A stretch of 7,201 nt of DNA from Ruminococcaceae bacterium UBA4306. Lineage in GTDB: Bacteria > Bacillota > Clostridia > Oscillospirales > Acutalibacteraceae. The notes under the pieces are model-generated. The model searched no databases and was not told where the DNA came from. It saw only the letters and a list, made by a program, of their open reading frames with translations. Shown piece after piece: positions 1 through 5,497 of the stretch. The DNA is taken from the NCBI GenBank assembly GCA_002394725.1, contig DGUQ01000060.1, forward strand, positions 1-7,201. Direction: 5' to 3'. The position numbers and the translations under genes are program-made. The stretch's first letter is position 1; each line of letters starts with the position of its first letter.

Positions 1-83
1 CCATTCTCCTTCATTCTGTTACGGGTTTTTCATCGTACGGTTTACCGCTTGCGCTTCACAGACGGAAAAGCCGCTATATAGTT

Positions 84-112
84 ATGATACCATAAATCCG
101 ACCCTTGCGCAA
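84..112 (-). promoter_or_regulatory. sigma-A-like promoter for a minus-strand gene beyond the left edge
   Basis: Read on the minus strand, a -35 TTGCGC (112-107) and a -10 TATCAT (89-84) are separated by exactly 17 bases. An AAGGAG Shine-Dalgarno lies at 11-6 on the same strand. The only ATG nearby (4-2) is one base from it, which is too close, so the real start codon probably lies just outside the window. The transcript would have a leader of roughly 75 bases. The downstream gene cannot be identified. Confidence 0.55.
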
Positions 113-126
113 TCCTTAATTTGATG

Positions 127-156
127 TTTATATTTATGCAAGTTGTACACCGTCAA
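127..156 (-). promoter_or_regulatory. possible second upstream promoter overlapped by an inverted repeat
   Basis: On the minus strand a -35 TTGACG (156-151) and a -10 TATAAA (132-127) are 18 bases apart, upstream of the promoter at 84-112. A 7-bp inverted repeat, TTGTACA (143-149) and TGTACAA (159-165) with a 9-base gap, brackets the -35 box. That is where a repressor operator is often found. Both promoters would serve the same gene to the left of the window. The spacing and -10 are acceptable, but nothing confirms activity. Confidence 0.35.
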
Positions 157-201
157 TCTGTACAAAAGCTGTCCTCATACTAAGTAGCAATAAAAAGAGT
201 A

Positions 202-230
202 CCCCTTGGACGTAAAGCACGTTCAAGGGG
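202..230 (-). terminator. intrinsic terminator of the lipoprotein gene
   Basis: CCCCTTG (202-208) pairs with CAAGGGG (224-230), and ACGT (210-213) pairs with ACGT (219-222) inside it. The loop is AAAGC and the 209/223 pair is G-U on plus, A-C on minus. Read on the minus strand the hairpin is followed by TACTCTTTTTATT, a good U-tract, 47 bases after the stop codon of the gene ending at 277. The plus-strand tail (TTTGTCTGTT) is weaker, so bidirectional action is possible but less likely. Confidence 0.8.
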
Positions 231-276
231 TTTGTCTGTTGATTGAGATCGCCGCGTTCGCATTGGCGATCAATCA

Positions 277-1623
277 TTATCTGGTAAAGCCGCCGCCCAT
301 GGGACCGCCGCCCATAGCGCCGTTACCGTTCATGTTGGGGTCGCCTGTCATACCGCCGCGGCCGCCTCCCATGCCGCCGCCCATCATCTGGTTGGTCAGC
401 TCGGTGACCTTGGAGCCGTTGACGGTGACGGTGCCGCCGTTGAGCTGTCCCTGACCATCATAGTCAAAGGGAGATTGAGCGGTGATGTTGATAGTGCCGC
501 CGTTGATATACAGGTCGCCGTTGGAATCAAGACCGTCAGTATCGCCCTGAGCCATGTTGACGGTGATGTCGCCGCCGTTGATCTCGATCTTGACGGACTG
601 CGCGGTCGACTTGGAGGTCGCGTTGATGCCGTCGTCGGAGGCGGTGATGCTGATGGTGCCGCCGTTGAGTTGGACATAGGTCGCTTCGATCGCCTCGGCA
701 GCGCTCGCGGTGATGGTGCCGCCGTCGATCTGCGCGATGGTGGTCGCCTGGATGCCGTCGGAGGTGGCAGTGATGTTGAAGGTGCCGCCGCAGATATAGA
801 CATAGCCTGTCGCGTTATCCTCGTCGTTCTCGGCATGCAAGGCGTCCTTGCCGGACTTGATGGTGATGTTGCCGTCCGCGACCGCGATGCTCTCGTTGGC
901 TTCGATCGCGTCGGAGGTCGAGGTGATGTTGATGGTGCCGCCGGTGATCTTGATATCATCCTTGCCGGCTATACCGTTGTCGGTGCTATTGACGGTCAGG
1001 GTGCCCAGACCGTTGAGTACCAGATCGTCCTTAGAGAAGATGACGGCGTCGGTGTTGGTATCGCCGTCGGCGGTGAAGGTGCCGGTGACGGACAGCTCGG
1101 TGGTCGTACCCTCTACGGTAGTGACAAACACCTTGTCGGCGTTCTTGACATAGACGGCAGGCGAGGAGCTGTTTTTGATCGTCGCGCCGTTGAATACGAG
1201 CTGAACCTTATCGTTGTCGCCTGCTTCGACGATGATAGATGCGTCGGTTGCGGAGCCGGAGATCACATAGACGCCCTCTTTGGTGATGGTAATGTTGCTG
1301 TTGTCGCTGAGATCGTAATAGACCGCGTCGGACAGATCGGCTGTTTGCTTGAGGTCGCGCTCGGAGAAGATCTCAGAAGCGTTGATCGCGCCGTTTGAGG
1401 TAACGTTAGCGGTGGTGATGACCTCGTCGGGCTGGCTGAGCTTCGTACTGCTGTTCGAGGCAGTCTGTGAAGCCGAAACGGCTGTGGTCGCCGCAGTGGT
1501 CTTGGCGGAGGTATCCGCCGAAGCGTCATTTGAGGCTGTGGACTGATCCTGTGCTTTGCCGCAGGCTGTCAGCACGGCTGTTATCATTAATAAGGTCAAT
1601 AATACAACGATCATTTTTTTCAT
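277..1623 (-). CDS. secreted lipoprotein with Cthe_2159-like beta-helix carbohydrate-binding region
   Basis: This 448-residue protein begins with a charged, hydrophobic lipoprotein signal (MKKMIVVLLTLLMITAVLTAC). The lipobox LTAC makes Cys21 the likely lipidated residue, so the protein should sit on the outer face of the membrane. Residues ~24-65 are a Ser/Thr/Ala/Gln linker of low complexity. From ~75 to ~410 the chain has short repeated turns such as GGTINI, GGTFNITATSDGIQA, GGTITASAAEAIEA and GGTISITASDDGINA, the pattern of a right-handed parallel beta-helix. This matches the family named after Clostridium thermocellum Cthe_2159 (DUF4353, carbohydrate-binding). The last ~35 residues are Gly/Met-rich (MMGGGMGGGRGGM and more). 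The start is fixed by AAAGGAGG nine bases upstream. Family knowledge suggests binding of acidic or cell-wall polysaccharide, but no catalytic residues can be assigned. It is apparently monocistronic, with its own terminator. Confidence 0.85.
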   Translation of the reverse strand: MKKMIVVLLTLLMITAVLTACGKAQDQSTASNDASADTSAKTTAATTAVSASQTASNSSTKLSQPDEVITTANVTSNGAINASEIFSERDLKQTADLSDAVYYDLSDNSNITITKEGVYVISGSATDASIIVEAGDNDKVQLVFNGATIKNSSSPAVYVKNADKVFVTTVEGTTTELSVTGTFTADGDTNTDAVIFSKDDLVLNGLGTLTVNSTDNGIAGKDDIKITGGTINITSTSDAIEANESIAVADGNITIKSGKDALHAENDEDNATGYVYICGGTFNITATSDGIQATTIAQIDGGTITASAAEAIEATYVQLNGGTISITASDDGINATSKSTAQSVKIEINGGDITVNMAQGDTDGLDSNGDLYINGGTINITAQSPFDYDGQGQLNGGTVTVNGSKVTELTNQMMGGGMGGGRGGMTGDPNMNGNGAMGGGPMGGGFTR

Positions 1624-1641
1624 GGTGGTTCCTCCTTTGTT

Positions 1642-1654
1642 TTGATCGGATCAA
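1642..1654. promoter_or_regulatory. 13-base palindrome next to the lipoprotein ribosome binding site
   Basis: TTGATC-G-GATCAA is a perfect inverted repeat around one central base, lying four bases upstream of the AAAGGAGG of the lipoprotein gene in its 5' leader. With a single central base it cannot make a tight RNA hairpin without opening inner pairs. A DNA operator, or chance, is therefore more likely than an RNA switch. Confidence 0.3.
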
Positions 1655-1688
1655 TGCGAATGCTGTTTTATACCGCTCCAAACTTAAC

Positions 1689-1719
1689 AGTATAATAGAT
1701 GGCGCTCTCGCAAAGTCGA
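1689..1719 (-). promoter_or_regulatory. candidate promoter of the lipoprotein gene
   Basis: On the minus strand the AT-rich stretch TATTATACT (1697-1689) offers overlapping -10 hexamers, TATTAT and TATACT. A -35-like TCGACT (1719-1714) lies 16 bases upstream of TATTAT. The -35 is a poor match, so this site may need an activator or may be wrong. A start here would give a leader of about 60 bases before the ATG at 1623. Confidence 0.35.
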
Positions 1720-1811
1720 TGGGGTTGTTTTTTGATGACAGCTACATCTTAACCCGTCAATCTGTTTTCTGCGTGATATGAATATGAACATTATGTGAAA
1801 AATGTTTTGTG

Positions 1812-1837
1812 AATCAGGACGGCGTTGATCCCTGATT
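1812..1837 (-). terminator. weak second hairpin after the CYTH gene
   Basis: AATCAGG (1812-1818) pairs with CCTGATT (1831-1837) around a 12-base loop. On the minus strand it follows the terminator at 1852-1883, and its tail CACAAAACATTTTT has a delayed T-run. It may be a backup terminator or a chance inverted repeat. Confidence 0.25.
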
Positions 1838-1851
1838 TCTCTTTATAATTC

Positions 1852-1883
1852 AAAAGCACCTTTGTAGAAACAAGGGTGCTTTT
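1852..1883 (-). terminator. intrinsic terminator of the phosphoesterase-CYTH operon
   Basis: AAAAGCACC (1852-1860) pairs with GGTGCTTTT (1875-1883). The stem continues as TTGT/ACAA inside one mismatch (G-U on the plus strand), with a four-base loop. It begins four bases past the stop codon of the CYTH gene, and the A/T flanks provide a U-run at the 3' foot on either strand. Position makes the minus strand the natural reading. Confidence 0.8.
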
Positions 1884-1887
1884 ATAA

Positions 1888-2412
1888 TCATTCGATCTTT
1901 CCTTTGTTGCGAGAGAGCCGAGAATTGTTATAGCGGCGGTCACAGGTGACCTCTTTGATGAGCGTGACACACGGCGGAACGGGGATGGGGGTATCCTCAC
2001 TTTCGACCTCCGCCTCTAAGGTAGCCTTATCCTCCCAGAAGGCGTAAACGTCCAGCTCATAGGTCAAGCCCTGATACAAAAAGCTGTGGCGATCCTTCTC
2101 GATCGTGATGGTACCGGGCGTCTTATACCTTAACAGTCTGCGGTACTCTTCCTCGGTGATCTCTTTTTCGAACTCGTGACGGGTCAACTCCGAGACCCTG
2201 ACCTTATAGGTGTAAACATATTTGACATAATCGCCGTCAACGATGCGTCGCACCCTGCCGCCCGGGAAATCACCATCCGCCTGCAAGTAGCTCTGCTCCA
2301 TGTGCGCCACATGATAGCCGGGCATCTGTCTGAGCGCCGTGATATCGGGGTACTGTATGAGGAATTTTCGCTCGATTTCCAACGGCGCTTGGTTGATATC
2401 GAAATGTTCCAT
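1888..2412 (-). CDS. CYTH domain protein (triphosphate tunnel metalloenzyme family)
   Basis: This 174-residue protein carries the signature ExExK motif near its N-terminus (E12-I-E14-R-K16). The charged residues expected to line an eight-stranded tunnel follow: R53/R55 in GGRVRR, K70, E80-F-E82-K-E84, K106/R108, E119-L-D121 and E133-A-E135-V-E137. These are typical of CYTH proteins, which bind triphosphate groups with divalent metal and act as inorganic triphosphatases, thiamine triphosphatases or class IV adenylate cyclases. The exact substrate cannot be read from sequence; tripolyphosphatase activity is the default guess. Its ATG shares a base with the stop of the upstream phosphoesterase (TAATG), and GAGG lies seven bases before the ATG, so translation is probably coupled. 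It is the last gene of a two-gene operon ended by a hairpin. Length is normal for a single-domain member. Confidence 0.85.
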   Translation of the reverse strand: MEHFDINQAPLEIERKFLIQYPDITALRQMPGYHVAHMEQSYLQADGDFPGGRVRRIVDGDYVKYVYTYKVRVSELTRHEFEKEITEEEYRRLLRYKTPGTITIEKDRHSFLYQGLTYELDVYAFWEDKATLEAEVESEDTPIPVPPCVTLIKEVTCDRRYNNSRLSRNKGKIE

Positions 2413-3221
2413 TATCTGACCTCTACTATAACCAGCTCACGGGGATTGCAAAATCGCGGACAGACGACCGTGTTGGCGCATCCTGCGGATACGATCAGCC
2501 TGCCGTCAAAAAAGCTGCCGTGGGCGTATTTTCCGAATAATCCCTGACCGGGGACGAAGAAGCCCCTGCCCTTCTTCCCGATCAATATCTGACCGCCGTG
2601 GGTGTGTCCCGACAAGGTCAGGTCAATACCGCTGTCCGTTAACAGCTCAGTGTATTGGTTGGGCTTGTGGCACAGGAGGATCTTGTAGCCGTCCTTTTTG
2701 AGGAACGTCGGGAGCCATTCCTCATAATCCCAGCAGGACATGCCGCCGAGGGTGAATTGAAAATCCCTGACCGTCACGGTGGTATCGGCATTATCGAGCA
2801 GGGTAATGCCTGTATCACGCAGAAAGCGATAGTCACGATGCAGGAGCTTTTGCTCGTGATTGCCCAGACTCATATAGACAGGCGCAACGGTGGCGGCTTC
2901 TCTCAGGAATCGGTAGGCGTTCTCTTCATCCGCTTTTACTTTTTTCGGCAGAAGAAACGTCAAAAGGTAGTTGGAATAATGGATGGTATTGATGATCGCG
3001 CACTTGACGGGACGGTGCTCAAACTCATACTGGGGACGGTTGTCATAGCGCTCAAAGGTATCGCCGGTGATAAAAATCAGATCGGGGTTTTCTTCTTTGA
3101 TTGCGTCCATGATGTCGTCACAATTACGCTCATGCAGGTCTGACACATGCGCGATACGCACGGGCTGCTGCAAATGCTGTTTGCTGTCCGCTGTGTAGCG
3201 TGTGATGATGAACCTTGACAT
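2412..3221 (-). CDS. calcineurin-like metallophosphoesterase (YkuE/YaeI type)
   Basis: The 269-residue product has the full dinuclear-metal phosphoesterase motif set: D28-L-H30 (in HVSDLH), G53-D54, G120-N-H-E123, H185 (LCHKP) and G205-H-T-H-G-G-Q211. The GHTHGGQ form and overall length fit the YkuE/YaeI branch, whose members hydrolyse phosphoesters, in some cases of lipid A precursors or other membrane-linked substrates. Unlike many relatives it has no clear N-terminal membrane helix, so a cytosolic or peripheral location is likelier. A stretch at ~75-100 (CAIINTIHYSNYLLTFLLP) lies between the second and third motifs and is partly hydrophobic. The start ATG at 3221 follows AAGGGGGTGA. It is the first gene of an operon with the CYTH protein, overlapping by one base. 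Substrate unknown. Confidence 0.88.
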   Translation of the reverse strand: MSRFIITRYTADSKQHLQQPVRIAHVSDLHERNCDDIMDAIKEENPDLIFITGDTFERYDNRPQYEFEHRPVKCAIINTIHYSNYLLTFLLPKKVKADEENAYRFLREAATVAPVYMSLGNHEQKLLHRDYRFLRDTGITLLDNADTTVTVRDFQFTLGGMSCWDYEEWLPTFLKKDGYKILLCHKPNQYTELLTDSGIDLTLSGHTHGGQILIGKKGRGFFVPGQGLFGKYAHGSFFDGRLIVSAGCANTVVCPRFCNPRELVIVEVR

Positions 3222-3282
3222 GCCGTCACCCCCTTTTTTGTGTGATTGATAAACGATTGGTTATTCGGAATCCTATGAATAA

Positions 3283-3361
3283 CGGGAGGAGCACAGTGGC
3301 GCTGTTGAATGGGAGTTGTGTGCCGAATCGAAGATTTGGACAACTCCTCAAAGCCCCTCCC
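3283..3361 (-). other. foldable 5' leader of the phosphoesterase operon
   Basis: The transcript from the promoter at 3373-3401 would carry a leader of about 145 bases. Near its 5' end GGGAGGGGC (3361-3353) can pair with GCTCCTCCC (3292-3284), nine pairs with one G-U. This helix encloses a long bulged hairpin (3349-3311) and a short one (ACAG 3305-3302 with CTGT 3296-3293), giving a three-way junction. A further dyad, GTTATTC (3283-3277) with GAATAAC (3267-3261), follows. No known riboswitch class was recognised. It may be a cis-regulatory RNA or a dispersed repeat transcribed by chance. Confidence 0.4.
3311..3349. repeat. bulged hairpin, copy A of the TGT-NNN-CCRAA element
   Basis: On the plus strand GGAGTTGT (3312-3319) pairs with ACAACTCC (3340-3347). 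Bases GTG (3320-3322) bulge on the 5' side, then CCGAATC (3323-3329) pairs with GATTTGG (3333-3339) around a GAA loop, with one G-U. The same layout, a 3-nt 5' bulge directly after TGT and the 3' arm TTTGGACA, recurs at 7001-7037 with different outer and loop-proximal pairs. Confidence 0.55.
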
Positions 3362-3372
3362 CTGCTTTTTCT

Positions 3373-3401
3373 ATTATATACTATGCGGTTTTGTTTTGCA
3401 A
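3373..3401 (-). promoter_or_regulatory. sigma-A promoter of the phosphoesterase-CYTH operon
   Basis: On the minus strand -35 TTGCAA (3401-3396) and a consensus -10 TATAAT (3378-3373) are 17 bases apart. Transcription should start near 3366, about 145 bases before the ATG at 3221. The promoter diverges from the nifS promoter, whose -35 begins 56 bases to the right. Confidence 0.75.
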
Positions 3402-3448
3402 TATCCTCACGCGCTTTGACACAGCACGCCAGAACGGAATATCAACAA

Positions 3449-3485
3449 TTTACCCATTGACATAGTAGGTTAATAGGAGTATAAT
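3449..3485 (+). promoter_or_regulatory. nifS-nifU promoter with Rrf2-like operator
   Basis: Consensus -35 TTGACA (3457-3462) and -10 TATAAT (3480-3485) are exactly 17 bases apart. Bases 3449-3470 match the metY promoter block at 5267-5288 at 21 of 22 positions, including the -35 and a TAGTAGGT spacer. The block holds an imperfect dyad (TACCCA 3451-3456, TAGGTT 3466-3471). A consensus promoter with a dyad over the -35 fits repression. A hairpin at the start of the transcript (CTGATA 3490-3495 with TATCAG 3526-3531, inner GGCA/TGCC) ends just before the Shine-Dalgarno. The regulator is not encoded here; Rrf2 family is inference from motif style and gene function. Confidence 0.8.
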
Positions 3486-3546
3486 GATCCTGATATCATT
3501 CGAGGCAGACATATTGCCACTTCGGTATCAGAAAAGGAGAAACCCT

Positions 3547-4737
3547 ATGCAGATATACGCAGATAACGCCGCGACCACCAGGATGAGCGCCGCGGCGATC
3601 GACAGCATGATACAGACCATGCAAAACACCTATGGCAATCCGTCGAGCCTGTACACCATCGGACAGGTCGCGAAGGAGGAGCTGGAGGCGGCACGCGTAG
3701 AGATCGCCGCGATCATCAACGCCGAACCGCGCGAGATCATCTTTACCTCGGGCGGCAGTGAGGCGGACAATCAGGCGCTGCTCTCCGCAGCGTTGCTCGG
3801 TAAAAAGAAAGGCAAAAAGCACATTATCTCCAGCGCCTTTGAGCACCACGCGATCCTGCATACGCTCGAAAAGCTCGAAAAATACGGCTTTGAGATCACG
3901 CTCTTGCCCGTACACGAGAACGGTATCGTGCGTATCGAAGAACTCGCCGACGCGATCCGTGAAGACACCTGTCTGGTCACCATTATGACAGCGAACAATG
4001 AGATCGGCACCATCCAGCCGATCGCGGAGATCGGACAGCTCTGTCGTGAAAAGGGTGTGATCTTCCACACCGACGCGGTGCAGGCGGTCGGACACCTGCC
4101 GATTGACGTCAAGGCACAGCACATCGATATGCTGTCCGCGTCCGCGCATAAATTCCACGGTCCCAAGGGAGTAGGCTTCCTGTATGCCAGGAAAGGGATC
4201 GTGCTGAGCAATCTGATCGAGGGCGGCGCGCAGGAGCGCGGTAAACGAGCCGGCACCGAGAACCTGCCCGGGATCGTTGCGATGACAACAGCGCTCAAGG
4301 AAGCGGTCGAGCACATGGACAGCGCCAACGCACACAAGACAAAGATCAGAGATCATCTGATAAAAGGCTTGTCACAAATACCGCACAGCGCCCTCAACGG
4401 CGACGCAAACAACCGCCTGTCGGGCAATATCAATTTCAGCTTTGAGGGGATCGAGGGCGAATCGCTGTTGATCCTGCTCGATCAAAGGGGGATCTCGGCT
4501 TCTTCGGGCAGTGCCTGCACCTCGGGCGCGCTTGATCCGAGCCATGTTCTGCTGGCGATCGGGCGCATCCACGACGTCGCCCACGGCTCCCTGCGGCTGA
4601 GCATCGGCGACGAGATCACGATAGAGGAAGCGGATTATATCATCGATGCCGTCAAGGAGGTCGTCGCGTACCTGAGGAGTTTCTCCCCTGTTTGGCGCGA
4701 TCTGATGAGCGGCAAGAAAGAATTCATATTGAAGTAG
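3547..4737 (+). CDS. nifS: cysteine desulfurase NifS/IscS type
   Basis: A PLP-dependent enzyme of 396 residues that takes sulfur from L-cysteine as an enzyme persulfide and hands it to the Fe-S scaffold, releasing alanine. The N-terminus MQIYADNAATT is typical. The cofactor site is visible as H100 in EHHAIL, HTDAVQAVGH with D176, and the Schiff-base lysine K202 in SAHKFHGPKG. The persulfide cysteine is C324 in SSGSACTSG, within the long mobile loop of group I desulfurases. The start at 3547 follows AAAAGGAG by seven bases; an in-frame upstream ATG (3484) lies in the -10 box and cannot be used. The stop TAG overlaps the Shine-Dalgarno of nifU, so the two are co-translated. No iscR, hscA/B or ferredoxin gene is adjacent, matching the compact clostridial nifS-nifU arrangement. 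Confidence 0.95.
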   Translation: MQIYADNAATTRMSAAAIDSMIQTMQNTYGNPSSLYTIGQVAKEELEAARVEIAAIINAEPREIIFTSGGSEADNQALLSAALLGKKKGKKHIISSAFEHHAILHTLEKLEKYGFEITLLPVHENGIVRIEELADAIREDTCLVTIMTANNEIGTIQPIAEIGQLCREKGVIFHTDAVQAVGHLPIDVKAQHIDMLSASAHKFHGPKGVGFLYARKGIVLSNLIEGGAQERGKRAGTENLPGIVAMTTALKEAVEHMDSANAHKTKIRDHLIKGLSQIPHSALNGDANNRLSGNINFSFEGIEGESLLILLDQRGISASSGSACTSGALDPSHVLLAIGRIHDVAHGSLRLSIGDEITIEEADYIIDAVKEVVAYLRSFSPVWRDLMSGKKEFILK

Positions 4738-4747
4738 GAGGTACATG

Positions 4748-5131
4748 ATGGCATTATATAGTGAAAAGGTAATGGAACACTTTTTGAATCCACAGAATGT
4801 GGGTGTGATCGAGGACGCGGACGGCGTCGGCGAGGTCGGCAACGCAAAATGCGGCGACATCATGAAGATGTATTTGAAGATCGACAACGAGGTGATCTCG
4901 GACGTCAAATTCGAGACCTTCGGATGCGCCAGTGCGATCGCCTCGAGCTCGATGGCGACCGAGATGATCAAGGGCAAGCCCGTTGCCGAGGCGATGCTGT
5001 TGACCAATAAAGCGGTCGCCGAGGCGCTGGACGGACTGCCGCCCCACAAAATGCACTGCTCCGTACTCGCGGAAGAAGCGATCCAGAGTGCGCTCGAGGA
5101 TTACGAGAAAAAGAAAAACAAATCCGAATAA
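4748..5131 (+). CDS. nifU: Fe-S cluster assembly scaffold NifU/IscU
   Basis: This 127-residue protein is a single U-type scaffold domain on which Fe-S clusters are built with sulfur from NifS before transfer to apo-proteins. The three cluster-binding cysteines are present: C35 in NAKCGD with the conserved D37, C60 in FGCASAIASSS, and C104 in KMHCSVLAEEA preceded by H103. The expected LPPxKxHC motif is there as LPPHKMHC. There is no C-terminal Nfu or ferredoxin-like domain, unlike Azotobacter NifU. Two ATGs stand in tandem at 4745 and 4748. GGAGG (4737-4741) is three bases from the first and six from the second, and MALYSEKVMEHF is the usual family start, so 4748 is preferred. The C-terminus is Lys-rich (EKKKNKSE). 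It is translated directly after nifS with a seven- to ten-base gap. Confidence 0.95.
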   Translation: MALYSEKVMEHFLNPQNVGVIEDADGVGEVGNAKCGDIMKMYLKIDNEVISDVKFETFGCASAIASSSMATEMIKGKPVAEAMLLTNKAVAEALDGLPPHKMHCSVLAEEAIQSALEDYEKKKNKSE

Positions 5132-5196
5132 TGTACAGGATTGCGCATCTTTCGCACATAAAAGCTCGATGATGATCCTGACATAATAAATCACCG

Positions 5197-5243
5197 AAAA
5201 GCCCATGAGACAGCCGTTTATCGATTATCTCACGGGCTTTTTC
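5197..5243 (+). terminator. intrinsic terminator of nifS-nifU
   Basis: AAAAGCCC (5197-5204) plus ATGAGA (5205-5210) pairs with TCTCAC (5228-5233) plus GGGCTTTT (5234-5241). That is 14 positions with a single A-C mismatch around a 17-base loop, followed by T-rich sequence. It lies 65 bases after the nifU stop and separates this operon from the metY promoter 32 bases on. Confidence 0.85.
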
Positions 5244-5266
5244 ATACAAAAATGAAAAAAATTGCT

Positions 5267-5303
5267 TTTACCTATTGACATAGTAGGTAGGTAGTGTTAT
5301 AAT
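5267..5303 (+). promoter_or_regulatory. metY promoter with Rrf2-like operator
   Basis: Consensus -35 TTGACA (5275-5280) and -10 TATAAT (5298-5303) are 17 bases apart. A dyad TACCTA (5269-5274) and TAGGTA (5284-5289) brackets the -35, and TAGTAGGTAGGTAGTGT fills the spacer. The block 5267-5288 differs from the nifS copy by one base. A hairpin starts near the transcription start: CGAT-TGTC (5305-5312) with GACA-a-ATCG (5333-5341) and inner TTG/CAA and GAG/CTC. It ends just before the leader-peptide Shine-Dalgarno, as in nifS. Confidence 0.8.
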
Positions 5304-5359
5304 GCGATTGTCGTTGAGAGAGTGCTCGCAATGACAAATCGATGAAAGGAGAAACAACT

Positions 5360-5467
5360 ATGTCAGCAACGTTTTTTGAGCAGTCCCCCATCATGCAGTG
5401 TCGAATGTTCAACTCCCGGGCATGTCAATATGGTCGGAGCATCCTTCACTGTGCTCTGAAACGCTGA
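5360..5467 (+). CDS. candidate 35-residue Cys-containing leader peptide
   Basis: A small ORF begins at ATG 5360, eight bases after a strong GAAAGGAG (5344-5351), and stops at TGA 5465-5467. It starts MSATFFEQSP and includes IMQCRM, ACQYGR and LHCALKR. Three Cys codons (TGT at 5399, 5423 and 5450) and two internal Met codons (5393 and 5405) stand out in so short a peptide. The sequence between the third Met and Cys22 encodes the left arm of an antiterminator (5413-5421). A ribosome waiting at Cys14 would cover about to the edge of that arm. It has no signal peptide or membrane segment and is probably a regulatory leader rather than a functional protein. No known peptide family was recognised. 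Confidence 0.6.
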   Translation: MSATFFEQSPIMQCRMFNSRACQYGRSILHCALKR

Positions 5468-5497
5468 CGTTGTTTAGCTTGCCATGTTGCCCGGGAG
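5413..5497 (+). promoter_or_regulatory. antiterminator of the metY leader
   Basis: CTCCCGGGC (5413-5421) is perfectly complementary to GCCCGGGAG (5489-5497). ATG (5422-5424) can also pair with CAT (5483-5485) beyond a three-base bulge. This 9-bp GC-rich helix uses the bases that form the 5' arm of the terminator at 5488-5509, so the two are mutually exclusive. A competing local hairpin, CTCC-c-G (5413-5418) with CGGAG (5435-5439), could hide the left arm and act as an anti-antiterminator. Longer pairings between the start and end of the leader ORF (5370-5374/5459-5463, 5378-5382/5452-5456, 5396-5400/5447-5451) may shape the untranslated state. Confidence 0.6.

Noticed and set aside
421..960. 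Tandem DNA repeats with gccgccg units inside the lipoprotein gene, considered as a CRISPR or satellite array
   Set aside because: The units are irregular, in frame and explained by repeated GGTINI-like protein turns; there are no constant repeats with unique spacers.
475..1398. Long open frame (307 codons) on the plus strand opposite the lipoprotein gene
   Set aside because: It lacks a ribosome binding site and has monotonous Val/Asp/Gly composition. It is the reverse complement of the repetitive beta-helix codons, which rarely yield stops.
3484..3546. Upstream in-frame start of nifS at 3484
   Set aside because: This ATG overlaps the -10 box, so it would lie before the transcription start.
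3496..4356. 286-codon minus-strand frame opposite nifS
   Set aside because: It resembles no known family, has no Shine-Dalgarno, and covers a highly conserved gene; it is a codon-bias shadow. The frames opposite metY are rejected for the same reason.
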